DNA from: Icerya purchasi
Taxonomy: Eukaryota; Arthropoda; Insecta; Hemiptera; Monophlebidae
Assembly: GCA_039619475.1 (NCBI GenBank)
Contig: CM077116.1
Coordinates: 379,490,188 to 379,554,187 of the forward strand
Length of the DNA: 64,000 nt
Direction of reading: 5' to 3'
Under the pieces are notes generated by a model that saw only the letters and a list, made by a program, of their open reading frames with translations, did no database searches and was not told the DNA's origin. Both the position numbers and the translations under genes were made by a program. Positions 9,895-22,619 of this stretch are shown one piece after another. How positions within the stretch are numbered: position 1 is the stretch's first letter; each line of letters opens with the position of its first letter.

Positions 9895-10818
9895 GTGGAA
9901 GTCCTTAAGACATCATTCGAAAATATTCGACTGCACAAAGAATTCTCAGGTAAGGAAAAAATATTCGATTTTCTGGTATTAGATGTGTAGCGTCTCGGAA
10001 CGCGGCGGAGGCTTTACAGGCACTACCGACCGCTTTCCATACCAAACGTTCCAAGGCTTTTCAAGCACTACAGACAGCTTTCTTCTCGGGACGTGTGGAG
10101 GCTTTACAGGCACTACCGACAACTTTCCAAAGAGGCAACACTACTCCCTATATACAAAAGTTGAAGTCCTTAAGACATCATTCGAAAATATTCGACTGCA
10201 CAAAGAATTCTCAGGTAAGGAAAAAATATTCGATTTTCTGGTATTAGATGTGTAGTGTCTCGGAACGCGGCGGAGGCTTTACTAGCACTACAGACCGCTT
10301 TCCATACCAAACGTTCTGAGGCTTTTCAAGCACTACAGACAGCTTTCTTCTCGGGACGTGTGGAGGCTTTACAGGCACTACCGACAACTTTCCGAAGAGG
10401 CAACACTACTCTCTATATACAAAAGTTGAAGTCCTTAAGACATCATTCGAAAATATTCGACTGCACAAAGAATTCTCAGGTAAGGAAAAAATATTCGATT
10501 TTCTGGTATTAGATGTGTAGCGTCTCGGAACGCGGCGGAGTTTTTACAGGCACTACCGACCGCTTTCCATACCAAACGTTCTGAGGCTTTTCAAGCACTA
10601 CAGACAGCTGTCCTCTTGGAACGTGCGGAGGCTTTACAGACACTAACGACAACTTTCCAAAGAGGCAACACTACTCTCTATTTACAAAAGTTGAAGTCCT
10701 TAAGGCATCATTTGAAAATATTCGACTGCACAAAGAATTCTCAGGTAAGGAAAAAATATTCGATTTTCTGGTATTAGATGTGTAGCGTCTCCGCGGCTTT
10801 ACAGGCACTACCGATCGC
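9895..10818 (+). repeat. Monomer run, 3 copies (heads 9991, 10256, 10521)
   Basis: Counterpart of the run 1002-1925. Monomer 9991 reads TTCCAAGG where 1098 reads TTCCGAGG, a CpG to CpA change. The TTTACTAGCACTACAG and CTAACGAC markers are kept. Confidence 0.93.
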
Positions 10819-11199
10819 TTTTTTTCTTTCTCTATTATTTTACTTTTTTTTTTTTTTTCTTACATTGAAGTCTTTGTCCAGTGTGGCTGTGACTACCTCC
10901 TTTTTCTCATAATGCATTGTGAGCATTGCCAGGCAACTGTGGTCATAATGTGAGATAAAAATATTTATCTATTGTTTCTTTTGCTCCTTTTTCCAGAATG
11001 AAAAAATCTTGCTTGTTTCTGTTTGTTTCATTGAGCATTGTGGACACTACTAGCAGTTGCGGCCATAATGTAGAATGAATGAAATTTCTCTTCCTGAATT
11101 TTCTATTATTAGTATTTTTTAATATCTAGTCGTGTAGTAGTTTGCTGGCCAAATGAACTGTTCTGTTCGGGCCAAAAAAAAAAAAAAAAATAAAAAAAA
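10819..11199 (+). repeat. Composite insert 9
   Basis: ACTACTAGCAG subfamily; counterpart of insert 3 at 8893 bp and of insert 8 at 1305 bp. Confidence 0.93.
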
Positions 11200-12355
11200 G
11201 TGGAAGTCCTTAAGACATCATTCGAAAATATTCGACTGCACAAAGAATTCTCAGGTAAGGAAAAAATATTCGATTTTCTGGTATTAGATGTGTAGCGTCT
11301 CGGAACGCGGCGGAGGCTTTACAGGCACTACCGACCGCTTTCCATACCAAACGTTCCGAGGCTTTTCAAGCACTACAGACAGCTTTCTTCTCGGGACGTG
11401 TGGAGGCTTTACAGGCACTACCGACAACTTTCCAAAGAGGCAACACTACTCCCTATATACAAAAGTTGAAGTCCTTAAGACATCATTCGAAAATATTCGA
11501 CTGCACAAAGAATTCTCAGGTAAGGAAAAAATATTCGATTTTCTGGTATTAGATGTGTAGTGTCTCGGAACGCGGCGGAGGCTTTACTAGCACTACAGAC
11601 CGCTTTCCATACCAAACGTTCTGAGGCTTTTCAAGCACTACAGACAGCTTTCTTCTCGGGACGTGTGGAGGCTTTACAGGCACTACCGACAACTTTCCGA
11701 AGAGGCAACACTACTCTCTATATACAAAAGTTGAAGTCCTTAAGACATCATTCGAAAATATTCGACTGCACAAAGAATTCTCAGGTAAGGAAAAAATATT
11801 CGATTTTCTGGTATTAGATGTGTAGCGTCTCGGAACGCGGCGGAGGCTTTACAGGCACTACCGGCCGCTTTCCATACCAAACGTTCTGAGGCTTTTCAAG
11901 CACTACAGACAGCTTTCTTCTCGGAACGTGTGGAGGCTTTATAGGCACTACCGACATATTTCCGAAGAGGCAACACTACTCTCTATATACAAAAGTTGAA
12001 GTCCTTAAGACATCATTTGAAAATATTCGACTGCACAAAGAATTCTCAGGTAAGGAAAAAATATTCGATTTTCTGGTATTAGATGTGTAGTGTCTCGGAA
12101 CGCGGCGGAGGCTTTACAAGCACTACCGACCGCTTTCCATACCAAACGTTCTGAGGCTTTTCAAGCACTACAGACAGCTTTCTTCTCGGGACGTGTGGAG
12201 GCTTTACAGGCACTACCGACAACTTTCCGAAGAGGCAACACTACTCTCTATATACAAAAGTTGAAGTCCTTAAGACATCATTCGAAAATATTCGACTGCA
12301 CAAAGAATTCTCAGGTAAGGAAAAAATATTCGATTTTCTGGTATTAGATGTGTAG

Positions 12356-12800
12356 CGTCTCGGAACGCGGCGGAGGCTTTACAGGCACTACCGACCGCTT
12401 TCCATACCAAACGTTCTGAGGCTTTTCAAGCACTACAGACAGCTTTCCTCTTGGAACGTGCGGAGGCTTTACAGGAACTACCGACCGCTTTCCATACCAA
12501 ACGTTCTGAGGCTTTTCAAGCACTACAGACAGCTTTCCTCTTGGAACGTGCAGAGGCTTTACAGGAACTACCGACCGCTTTCCATACGAAACGTTCTGAG
12601 GCTTTTCAAGCACTACAGACAGCTTTCTTCTCGGAACGTGTGGAGGCTTTATAGGCACTACCGACATATTTCCGAAGAGGCAACACTACTCTCTATATAC
12701 AAAAGTTGAAGTCCCTAAGACATCATTCGAAAATATTCGACTGCACAAAGAATTCTCAGGTAAGGAAAAAATATTCGATTTTCTGGTATTAGATGTGTAG
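12356..12800 (+). repeat. Expanded 445-bp monomer with seven 45-bp sub-repeats
   Basis: The monomer gained two extra 90-bp a-b pairs, beginning near 12451 and 12541 (TTGGAACGTG repeated 90 bp apart, each followed by TTTACAGGAACTACCG). The length is 265 + 180. The expansion keeps the alternating order and the odd total. Confidence 0.92.
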
Positions 12801-14125
12801 CGTCTCGGAACGCTGCGGAGGCTTTACAGGCACCACCGACCGCTTTCCATACCAAACGTTCTGAGGCTTTTCAAGCACTACAGACAGCTTTCTTCTCGGA
12901 ACGTGTGGAGGCTTTATAGGCACTACCGACATATTTCCGAAGAGGCAACACTACTCTCTATATACAAATGTTGAAGTCCCTAAGACATCATTTGAAAATA
13001 TTCGACTGCACAAAGAAATCTCAGGTAAGGAAAAAATATTCGATTTTCTGGTATTAGATGTGTAGCGTCTCGGAACGCGGCGGAGGCTTTACAGGCACTA
13101 CCGACCGCTTTCCATACCAAACGTTCTGAGGCTTTTCAAGCACTACAGACAGCTTTCTTCTCGGAACGTGTGGAGGCTTTACAGGCACTACTGACAACTT
13201 TCCAAAGAGGCAACACTACTCTCTATATACAAAAGTTGAAGTCCTTAAGACATCATTTGAAAATATTCGACTGCACAAAGAATTCTCAGGTAAGGAAAAA
13301 ATATTCGATTTTCTGGTATTAGATGTGTAGCGTCTAGGAACGCGGCGGAGGCTTTACAGGCACTACCGACCGCTTTCCATACCCAATGTTCTGAGGCTTT
13401 TCAAGCACCACAGACAGCTTTCTTCTCTGAATGTGTGGAGGCTTTACAGGCACTACCGACAACTTTCCAAAAAGGCAACACTACTCTCTATATACAAAAG
13501 TTGAAGTCCTTAAGACATCATTCGAAAATATTCGACTGCACAAAGAATTCTCAGGTAAGGAAAAAATATTCGATTTTCTGGTATTAGATGTGTAGCGTCT
13601 AGGAACGCGGCGGAGGCTTTACAGGCACTACCGACCGCTTTCCATACCAAACGTTCTGAGGCTTTTCAAGCACTACAGACAGCTTTCCTCTTGGAACGTG
13701 CGGAGCCTTTACAGGCACTACCGACAACTTTCCAAAGAGGCAACACTACTCTCTATATACAAAAGTTGCAGTCCCTAAGACATCATTCGAAAATATTCGA
13801 CTGCACAAAGAATTCTCAGGTAAGGAAAAAATATTCGATTTTCTGGTATTAGATGTGTAGCGTCTCGGAACGCGGCGGAGGCTTTACAGGCACTACCGAC
13901 CGCTTTCCATACCAAACGTTCTGAGGCTTTTCAAGCACTACAGACAGCTTTCTTCTAGGAACGTGTGGAGGCTTTACAGGCACTACTGACAACTTTCCAA
14001 AGAGGCAACACTACTCTCTATATACAAAAGTTGAAGTCCTTAAGACATCATTTGAAAATATTCGACTGCACAAAGAATTCTCAGGTAAGGAAAAAATATT
14101 CGATTTTCTGGTATTAGATGTGTAG

Positions 14126-14570
14126 CGTCTAGGAACGCGGCGGAGGCTTTACAGGCACTACCGACCGCTTTCCATACCAAACGTTCTGAGGCTTTTCAAG
14201 CACAACAGACAGCTTTCCTCTTGGAACGTGCGGAGGCTTTACAGGAACTACCGACCGCTTTCCATACCAAACGTTCTGAGGCTTTTCAAGCACTACAGAC
14301 AGCTTTCCTCTTGGAACGTGCGGAGGCTTTACAGGAACTACCGACCGCTTTCCATACGAAACGTTCTGAGGCTTTTCAAGCACTACAGACAGCTTTCTTC
14401 TCGGAACGTGTGGAGGCTTTATAGGCACTACCGACATATTTCCGAAGAGGCAACACTACTCTCTATATACAAAAGTTGAAGTCCCTAAGACATCATTCGA
14501 AAATATTCGACTGCACAAAGAATTCTCAGGTAAGGAAAAAATATTCGATTTTCTGGTATTAGATGTGTAG
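14126..14570 (+). repeat. Expanded 445-bp monomer, second copy
   Basis: Same seven-sub-repeat structure as 12356-12800, 1770 bp away, with small differences (head GTCTAGGAACG, GCACAACAGACAG, GTGCGGAGG in both extra pairs). The next monomer in both places has CACCACCGAC, which shows the surrounding block was duplicated with it. Confidence 0.9.
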
Positions 14571-15927
14571 CGTCCTGGAACGCGGTGGAGGCTTTACAGG
14601 CACCACCGACCGCTTTCCATACCAAACGTTCTGAGGCTTTTCAAGCACTACAGACAGCTTTCTTCTCGGAACGTGTGGAGGCTTTATAGGCACTACCGAC
14701 ATATTTCCGAAGAGGCAACACTACTCTCTATATACAAAAGTTGAAGTCCCTAAGACATCATTCGAAAATATTCGACTGCACAAAGAATTCTCAGGTAAGG
14801 AAAAAATATTCGATTTTCTGGTATTAGATGTGTAGCGTCTCGGAACGCGGCGGAGGCTTTACAGGCACTACCGACCGCTTTCCATACCAAACGTTCTGAG
14901 GCTTTTCAAGCACTACAGACAGCTTTCTTCTCGGAATGTGTGGAGGCTTTACAGGCACTACCGACAACTTTCCAAAGAGGCAACACTACTCTCTATATAC
15001 AAAAGTTGAAGTCCTTAAGACATCATTTGAAAATATTCGACTGCACAAAGAATTCTCAGGTAAGGAAAAAATATTCGATTTTCTGGTATTAGATGTGTAG
15101 TGTCTCGGAACGCGGCGGAGGCTTTACAGGCACTACCGACCGCTTTCCATACCAAACGTCCTGAGGCTTTTCAAGCACTACAGACAGCTTTCTTCTCGGA
15201 ACGTGCGGAGGCTTTATAGGCACTACCGACATATTTCCGAAGAGGCAACACTACTCTCTATATACAAAATTGAAGTCCTTAAGACATCATTTGAAAATAT
15301 TCGACTGCACAAAGAATTCTCAGGTAAGGAAAAAATATTCGATTTTCTGGTATTAGATGTGTAGCGTCTCGGAACGCGGCGGAGGCTTTACAGGCACTAC
15401 CGATCGCTTTCCATACCAAAGGTTCTGAGGCTTTTCAAGCACTACAGACAGCTTTCTTCTCGGGACGTGTGGAGGCTTTACAGGCACTACCGACAACTTT
15501 CCGAAGAGGCAACACTACTCTCTATATACAAAAGTTGAAGTCCTTAAGACATCATTTGAAAATATTCGACTGCACAAAGAATTCTCAGGTAAGGAAAAAA
15601 TATTCGATTTTCTGGTATTAGATGTGTAGTGTCTCGGAACGCGGCGGAGGCTTTACAGGCACTACCGACCGCTTTCCATACCAAACGTTCTGAGGCTTTT
15701 CAAGCACTACAGACAGCTGTCCTCTTGGAACGTGCGGAGGCTTTACAGGCACTACCGACAACTTTCCAAAGAGGCAACACTACTCTCTATTTACAAAAGT
15801 TGAAGTCCTTAAGGCATCATTTGAAAATATTCGACTGCACAAAGAATTCTCAGGTAAGGAAAAAATATTCGATTTTCTGGTATTAGATGTGTAGCGTCTC
15901 CGCGGCTTTACAGGCACTACCGATCGC

Positions 15928-16309
15928 TTTTTTTTTTTCTCTATTATTTTACTTTTTTTTTTTTTTTCTTACATTGAGGTCTTTGTCCAGTGTGGCTGTG
16001 ACTACCTCCTTTTTCTCATAATGCATTGTGAGCATTGCCAGGCAACTGTGGTCATAATGTGAGATAAAAATATTTATCTATTGTTTCTTTTGCTCCTTTT
16101 TCCAGAATGAAAAAATCTTGCTTGTTTCTGTTTGTTTCATTGAGCATTGTGGACACTGCCAGCAGTTGCGGCCATAATGTAGAATGAATGAAATTTCTCT
16201 TCCTGAATTTTCTATTATTAGTATTTTTTAATATCTAGTCGTGTAGTAGTTTGCTGGCCAAATGAACTGTTCTGTTCGGGCCAAAAAAAAAAAATAAAAA
16301 TAAAAAAAA
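15928..16309 (+). repeat. Composite insert 10
   Basis: First of five consecutive inserts with TACATTGAGGTC (others TTGAAGTC). The first T tract is uninterrupted up to CTCTATT. Confidence 0.93.
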
Positions 16310-17498
16310 GTGGAAGTCCTTAAGACATCATTCGAAAATATTCGACTGCACAAAGAATTCTCAGGTAAGGAAAAAATATTCGATTTTCTGGTATTAGATG
16401 TGTAGCATCTCGGAACGCGGCGGAGGCTTTACAGGCACTACCGACCGCTTTCCATACCAAACGTTCTGAGGCTTTTCAAGCACTACAGACAGCTTTCTTC
16501 TCGGGACGTGTGGAGGCTTTACAGGCACTACCGACAACTTTCCGAAGAGGCAACACTACTCTCTATATACAAAAGTTGAAGTCCTTAAGACATCATTCGA
16601 AAATATTCGACTGCACAAAGAATTCTCAGGTAAGGAAAAAATATTCGATTTTCTGGTATTAGATGTGTAGCGTCTCGGAACGCGGCGGAGGCTTTACAGG
16701 CACTACCGACCGCTTTCCATACCAAACGTTCTGAGGCTTTTCCAGCACTACAGACAGCTTTCTTCTCGGAACGTGTGGAGGCTTTATAGGCACTACCGAC
16801 ATATTTCAGAAGAGGCAACACTACTCTCTATATACAAAAGTTGAAGTCCTTAAGACATCATTTGAAAATATTCGACTGCACAAAGAATTCTCAGGTAAGG
16901 AAAAAATATTCGATTTTCTGGTATTAGATGTGTAGTGTCTCGGAACGCGGCGGAGGCTTTACAGGCACTACCGACCGCTTTCCATACCAAACGTTCTGAG
17001 GCTTTTCAAGCACTACAGACAACTTTCTTCTCGGGACGTGTGGAGGCTTTACAGGCACTACCGACAACTTTCCGAAGAGGCAACACTACTCTCTATATAC
17101 AAAAGTTGAAGTCCTTAAGACATCATTTGAAAATATTCGACTGCACAAAGAATTCTCAGGTAAGGAAAAAATATTCGATTTTCTGGTATTAGATGTGTAG
17201 TGTCTCGGAACGCGGCGGAGGCTTTACAGGCACTACCGACCGCTTTCCATACCAAACGTTCTGAGGCTTTTCAAGCACTACAGACAGCTGTCCTCTTGGA
17301 ACGTGCGGAGGCTTTACAGACACTACCGACAACTTTCCAAAGAGGCAACACTACTCTCTATTTACAAAAGTTGAAGTCCTTAAGGCATCATTTGAAAATA
17401 TTCGACTGCACAAAGAATTCTCAGGTAAGGAAAAAATATTCGATTTTCTGGTATTAGATGTGTAGCGTCTCCGCGGCTTTACAGGCACTACCGATCGC
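16310..17498 (+). repeat. Monomer run, 4 copies (heads 16406, 16671, 16936, 17201)
   Basis: 16406 has head GCATCTCGG, seen again at 24817. 16671 has TTTTCCAGCAC, TTTATAGGC and ATTTCAGAAG. 16936 has AGACAACTTTC. 17201 is the GCTGTCCTCTTGG type preceding a composite. Confidence 0.93.
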
Positions 17499-17880
17499 TT
17501 TTTTTCTTTCTCTATTATTTTACTTTTTTTTTTTTTTTCTTACATTGAGGTCTTTGTCCAGTGTGGCTGTGACTACCTCCTTTTTCTCATAATGCATTGT
17601 GAGCATTGCCAGGCAACTGTGGTCATAATGTGAGATAAAAATATTTATCTATTGTTTCTTTTGCTCCTTTTTCCAGAATGAAAAAATCTTGCTTGTTCCT
17701 GTTTGTTTCATTGAGCATTGTGGACACTGCCAGCAGTTGCGGCCATAATGTAGAATGAATGAAATTTCTCTTCCTGAATTTTCTATTATTAGTATTTTTT
17801 AATATCTAGTCGTGTAGTAGTTTGCTGGCCAAATGAACTGTTCTGTTCGGGCCAAAAAAAAAAAATAAAAATAAAAAAAA
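17499..17880 (+). repeat. Composite insert 11
   Basis: TTGAGGTC form; private change CTTGTTCCTGTTTG. Confidence 0.93.
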
Positions 17881-19343
17881 GTGGAAGTCCTTAAGACATC
17901 ATTCGAAAATATTCGACTGCACAAAGAATTCTCAGGTAAGGAAAAAATATTCGATTTTCTGGTATTAGATGTGTAGCGTCTCGGAACGCGGCGGAGGCTT
18001 TACAGGCACTACCGACCGCTTTCCATACCAAACGTTCTGAGGCTTTTCAAGCACTACAGACAGCTTTCTTCTCGGGACGTGTGGAGGCTTTACAGGCACT
18101 ACCGACAACTTTCCGAAGAGGCAACACTACTCTCTATATACAAAAGTTGAAGTCCTTAAGACATCATTTGAAAATATTCGACTGCACAAAGAATTCTCAG
18201 GTAAGGAAAAAATATTCGATTTTCGGGTATTAGATGTGTAGCGTCTCGGAACGCGGCGGAAGCTTTACAGGCACTACCGACCGCTTTCCAACCAAACGTT
18301 CTGAGGCTTTTCAAGCACTACAGACAGCTTTCTTCTCGGGACGTGTGGAGGCTTTACAGGCACTACCGACAACTTTCCGAAGAGGCAACACTACTCTCTA
18401 TATACAAAAGTTGAAGTCCTTAAGACATCATTTGAAAATATTCGACTGCACAAAGAATTCTCAGGTAAGGAAAAAATATTCGATTTTCTGGTATTAGATG
18501 TGTAGTGTCTCGGAACGCGGCGGAGGCTTTACAGGCACTACCGACCGCTTTCCATACCAAACGTTCTGAGGCTTTTCCAGCACTACAGACAGCTTTCTTC
18601 TCGGAACGTGTGGAGGCTTTATAGGCACTACCGACATATTTCAGAAGAGGCAACACTACTCTCTATATACAAAAGTTGAAGTCCTTAAGACATCATTTGA
18701 AAATATTCGACTGCACAAAGAATTCTCAGGTAAGGAAAAAATATTCGATTTTCTGGTATTAGATGTGTAGTGTCTCGGAACGCGGCGAAGGCTTTACAGG
18801 CACTACCGACCGCTTTCCATACCAAACGTTCTGAGGCTTTTCAAGCACTACAGACAGCTTTCTTCTCGGGACGTGTGGAGGCTTTACAGGCACTACCGAC
18901 AACTTTCCGAAGAGGCAACACTACTCTCTATATACAAAAGTTGAAGTCCTTAAGACATCATTCGAAAATATTCGACTGCACAAAGAATTCTCAGGTAAGG
19001 AAAAAATATTCGATTTTCTGGTATTAGATGTGTAGCGTCTCGGAACGCGGCGGAGGCTTTACAGGCACTACCGACCGCTTTCCATACCCAACGTTCTGAG
19101 GCTTTTCAAGCACTACAGACAGCTTTCTTCTCGGGACGTGTGGAGGCTTTACAGGCACTACCGACAACTTTCCAAAGAGGCAACACTACTCTCTATATAC
19201 AAAAGTTGAAGTCCTTAAGACATCATTTGAAAATATTCGACTGCACAAAGAATTCTCAGGTAAGAATAAAATATTCGATTTTCTGGTATTAGATGTGTAG
19301 TGTCTCAGAGCGCGGCGGAGGCTTTACAGGCACTACCGACCGC
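17881..19343 (+). repeat. Monomer run, 5 copies (heads 17977, 18242, 18506, 18771, 19036)
   Basis: The monomer at 17977 ends with TTCGGGTATTAG. 18242 is 264 bp, with TTTCCAACCAAACG lacking one base. 18506 repeats the TTTTCCAGCAC marker of 16671. 18771 has CGGCGAAGG. 19036 ends with GGTAAGAATAAAATATT instead of GGTAAGGAAAAAATATT. Confidence 0.93.
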
Positions 19344-19724
19344 TTTTTTTTTTCTCTATTATTTTACTTTTTTTTTTTTTTTCTTACATTGAGGTCTTTG
19401 TCCAGTGTGGCTGTGACTACCTCCTTTTTCTCATAATGCATTGTGAGCATTGCCAGGCAACTGTGGTCATAATGTGAGATAAAAATATTTATCTATTGTT
19501 TCTTTTGCTCCTTTTTCCAGAATGAAAAAATCTTGCTTGTTTCTGTTTGTTTCATTGAGCATTGTGGACACTGCCAGCAGTTGCGGCCATAATGTAGAAT
19601 GAATGAAATTTCTCTTCCTGAATTTTCTATTATTAGTATTTTTTAATATCTAGTCGTGTAGTAGTTTGCTGGCCAAATGAACTGTTCTGTTCGGGCCAAA
19701 AAAAAAAAATAAAAATAAAAAAAA
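19344..19724 (+). repeat. Composite insert 12, undeleted-head form
   Basis: TTGAGGTC form. The retained head at 19301-19343 reads TGTCTCAGAGCGCGGCGGAG, so the 10-bp head deletion of other composites is absent and the composite is 520 bp long. It has no SacII or PvuI site. Confidence 0.93.
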
Positions 19725-20923
19725 GTGGAAGTCCTTAAGACATCATTCGAAAATATTCGACTGCACAAAGAATTCTCAGGTAAGGAAAAAATATTCGATT
19801 TTCGGGTATTAGATGTGTAGCGTCTCGGAACGCGGCGGAAGCTTTACAGGCACTACCGACCGCTTTCCATACCAAACGTTCTGAGGCTTTTCAAGCACTA
19901 CAGACAGCTTTCTTCTCGGGACGTGTGGAGGCTTTACTGGCACTACCGACAACTTTCCAAAGAGGCAACACTACTCTCTATATACAAAAGTTGAAGTCCT
20001 TAAGACATCATTTGAAAATATTCGACTGCACAAAGAATTCTCAGGTAAGGAAAAAATATTCGATTTTCGGGTATTAGATGTGTAGCGTCTCGGAACGCGG
20101 CGGAAGCTTTACAGGCACTACCGACCGCTTTCCATACCAAACGTTCTGAGGCTTTTCAAGCACTACAGACAGCTTTCTTCTCGGGACGTGTGGAGGCTTT
20201 ACAGGCACTACCGACAACTTTCCGAAGAGGCAACACTACTCTCTATATACAAAAGTTGAAGTCCTTAAGACATCATTTGAAAATATTCGACTGCACAAAG
20301 AATTCTCAGGTAAGGAAAAAATATTCGATTTTCTGGTATTAGATGTGTAGTGTCTCGGAACGCGGCGGAGGCTTTACAGGCACTACCGGCCGCTTTCCAT
20401 ACCAAACGTTCTGAGGCTTTTCAAGCACTACAGACAGCTTTCTTCTCGGAACGTGTGGAGGCTTTATAGGCACTACCGACATATTTCCGAAGAGGCAACA
20501 CTACTCTCTATATACAAAAGTTGAAGTCCTTAAGACATCATTTGAAAATATTCGACTGCACAAAGAATTCTCAGGTAAGGAAAAAATATTCGATTTTCTG
20601 GTATTAGATGTGTAGTGTCTCGGAACGCGGCGGAGGCTTTACAGGCACTACCGACCGCTTTCCATACCAAACGTTCTGAGGCTTTTCAAGCACTACAGAC
20701 AGCTTTCTTCTCGGGACGTGTGGAGGCTTTACAGGCACTACCGACAACTTTCCGAAGAGGCAACACTACTCTCTATATACAAAAGTTGAAGTCCTTAAGA
20801 CATCATTCGAAAATATTCGACTGCACAAAGAATTCTCAGGTAAGAATAAAATATTCGATTTTCTGGTATTAGATGTGTAGTGTCTCAGAGCGCGGCGGAG
20901 GCTTTACAGGCACTACCGACCGC
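19725..20923 (+). repeat. Monomer run, 4 copies (heads 19821, 20086, 20351, 20616)
   Basis: 19821 has GGCGGAAGC and TTTACTGGC. The tails before 19821 and 20086 have TTCGGGTATT. 20351 has ACCGGCC and TTTATAGGC. 20616 ends with GGTAAGAATAAAATATT. Confidence 0.93.
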
Positions 20924-21304
20924 TTTTTTTTTTCTCTATTATTTTACTTTTTTTTTTTTTTTCTTACATTGAGGTCTTTGTCCAGTGTGGCTGTGACTAC
21001 CTCCTTTTTCTCATAATGCATTGTGAGCATTGCCAGGCAACTGTGGTCATAATGTGAGATAAAAATATTTATCTATTGTTTCTTTTGCTCCTTTTTCCAG
21101 AATGAAAAAATCTTGCTTGTTTCTGTTTGTTTCATTGAGCATTGTGGACACTGCCAGCAGTTGCGGCCATAATGTAGAATGAATGAAATTTCTCTTCCTG
21201 AATTTTCTATTATTAGTATTTTTTAATATCTAGTCGTGTAGTAGTTTGCTGGCCAAATGAACTGTTCTGTTCGGGCCAAAAAAAAAAAATAAAAATAAAA
21301 AAAA
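20924..21304 (+). repeat. Composite insert 13, undeleted-head form
   Basis: Head 20881-20923 reads CTCAGAGCGCGGCGG as in insert 12; TTGAGGTC form. Confidence 0.93.
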
Positions 21305-22238
21305 GTGGAAGTCCTTAAGACATCATTCGAAAATATTCGACTGCACAAAGAATTCTCAGGTAAGGAAAAAATATTCGATTTTCTGGTATTAGATGTGTAG
21401 CGTCTCGGAACGCGGCGGAGGCTTTACAGGCACTACCGACCGCTTTCCATACCAAACGTTCTGAGGCTTTTCAAGCACTACAGACAGCTGTCCTCTTGGA
21501 ACGTGCGGAGGCTTTACAGACACTACCGACAACTTTCCAAAGAGGCAACACTACTCTCTATTTACAAAAGTTGAAGTCCTTAAGGCATCATTTGAAAATA
21601 TTCGACTGCACAAAGAATTCTCAGGTAAGGAAAAAATATTCGATTTTCTGGTATTAGATGTGTAGCGTCTCGGAACGCGGCGGAGGTTTTACAGGCACTA
21701 CCGGCCGCTTTCCATACCAAACGTTCTGAGGCTTTTCAAGCACTACAGACAGCTTTCTTCTCGGAACGTGTGGAGGCTTTATAGGCACTACCGACATATT
21801 TCCGAAGAGGCAACACTACTCTCTATATACAAAAGTTGAAGTCCTTAAGACATCATTTGAAAATATTCGACTGCACAAAGAATTCTCAGGTAAGGAAAAA
21901 ATATTCGATTTTCTGGTATTAGATGTGTAGTGTCTCGGAACGCGGCGGAGGCTTTACAGGCACTACCGACCGCTTTCCATACCAAACGTTCTGAGGCTTT
22001 TCAAGCACTACAGACAGCTTTCTTCTCGGGACGTGTGGAGGCTTTACAGGCACTACCGACAACTTTCCGAAGAGGCAACACTACTCTCTATATACAAAAG
22101 TTGAAGTCCTTAAGACATCATTCGAAAATATTCGACTGCACAAAGAATTCTCAGGTAAGAATAAAATATTCGATTTTCTGGTATTAGATGTGTAGTGTCT
22201 CAGAGCGCGGCGGAGGCTTTACAGGCACTACCGACCGC
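21305..22238 (+). repeat. Monomer run, 3 copies (heads 21401, 21666, 21931)
   Basis: 21401 is the GCTGTCCTCTTGG/TTTACAAAAG type, here directly after a composite rather than before one. 21666 has GGAGGTTTTACAG and ACCGGCC. 21931 ends with GGTAAGAATAAA. 20351-22195 shows a 1315-bp duplication. Confidence 0.93.
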
Positions 22239-22619
22239 TTTTTTTTTTCTCTATTATTTTACTTTTTTTTTTTTTTTCTTACATTGAGGTCTTTGTCCAG
22301 TGTGGCTGTGACTACCTCCTTTTTCTCATAATGCATTGTGAGCATTGCCAGGCAACTGTGGTCATAATGTGAGATAAAAATATTTATCTATTGTTTCTTT
22401 TGCTCCTTTTTCCAGAATGAAAAAATCTTGCTTGTTTCTGTTTGTTTCATTGAGCATTGTGGACACTGCCAGCAGTTGCGGCCATAATGTAGAATGAATG
22501 AAATTTCTCTTCCTGAATTTTCTATTATTAGTATTTTTTAATATCTAGTCGTGTAGTAGTTTGCTGGCCAAATGAACTGTTCTGTTCGGGCCAAAAAAAA
22601 AAAATAAAAATAAAAAAAA
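22239..22619 (+). repeat. Composite insert 14, undeleted-head form
   Basis: Third and last composite with the CTCAGAGCGCGGCGG head (22196-22238); TTGAGGTC form. Confidence 0.93.

Larger units (their letters stand above)
9481..12446 (+). repeat. Segmental duplication block, copy 2 (partner 588-3553)
   Basis: See markers in the partner block. Differences include TTCCAAGG at about 10050 and CTTTTCAAG at about 11362 where the partner has CTTTGCAAG. Confidence 0.85.
11200..15927 (+). repeat. Monomer run, 16 copies, the most heterogeneous left-arm stretch
   Basis: Heads at 11296, 11561, 11826, 12091, 12356, 12801, 13066, 13331, 13596, 13861, 14126, 14571, 14836, 15101, 15365 and 15630. Copies 12356 and 14126 are 445 bp. 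Copy 15101 is 264 bp, with CAAAATTGAAG lacking one base. Copy 12801 has lost its EcoRI site (AAAGAAATC). Heads GTCTAGGAACG at 13331, 13596 and 14126 are unusual. Copy 13331 has ACCCAATGTTCTG and CACCACAG. Copy 15365 has ACCGATCGCTTTCC, the only PvuI site I noticed outside composites. Confidence 0.92.

Noticed and set aside
12344..12667. 107-codon minus-strand frame with 15-residue repeats
   Set aside because: Produced by the 90-bp sub-repeat expansion in a monomer; similar frames appear on both strands at every expanded monomer.
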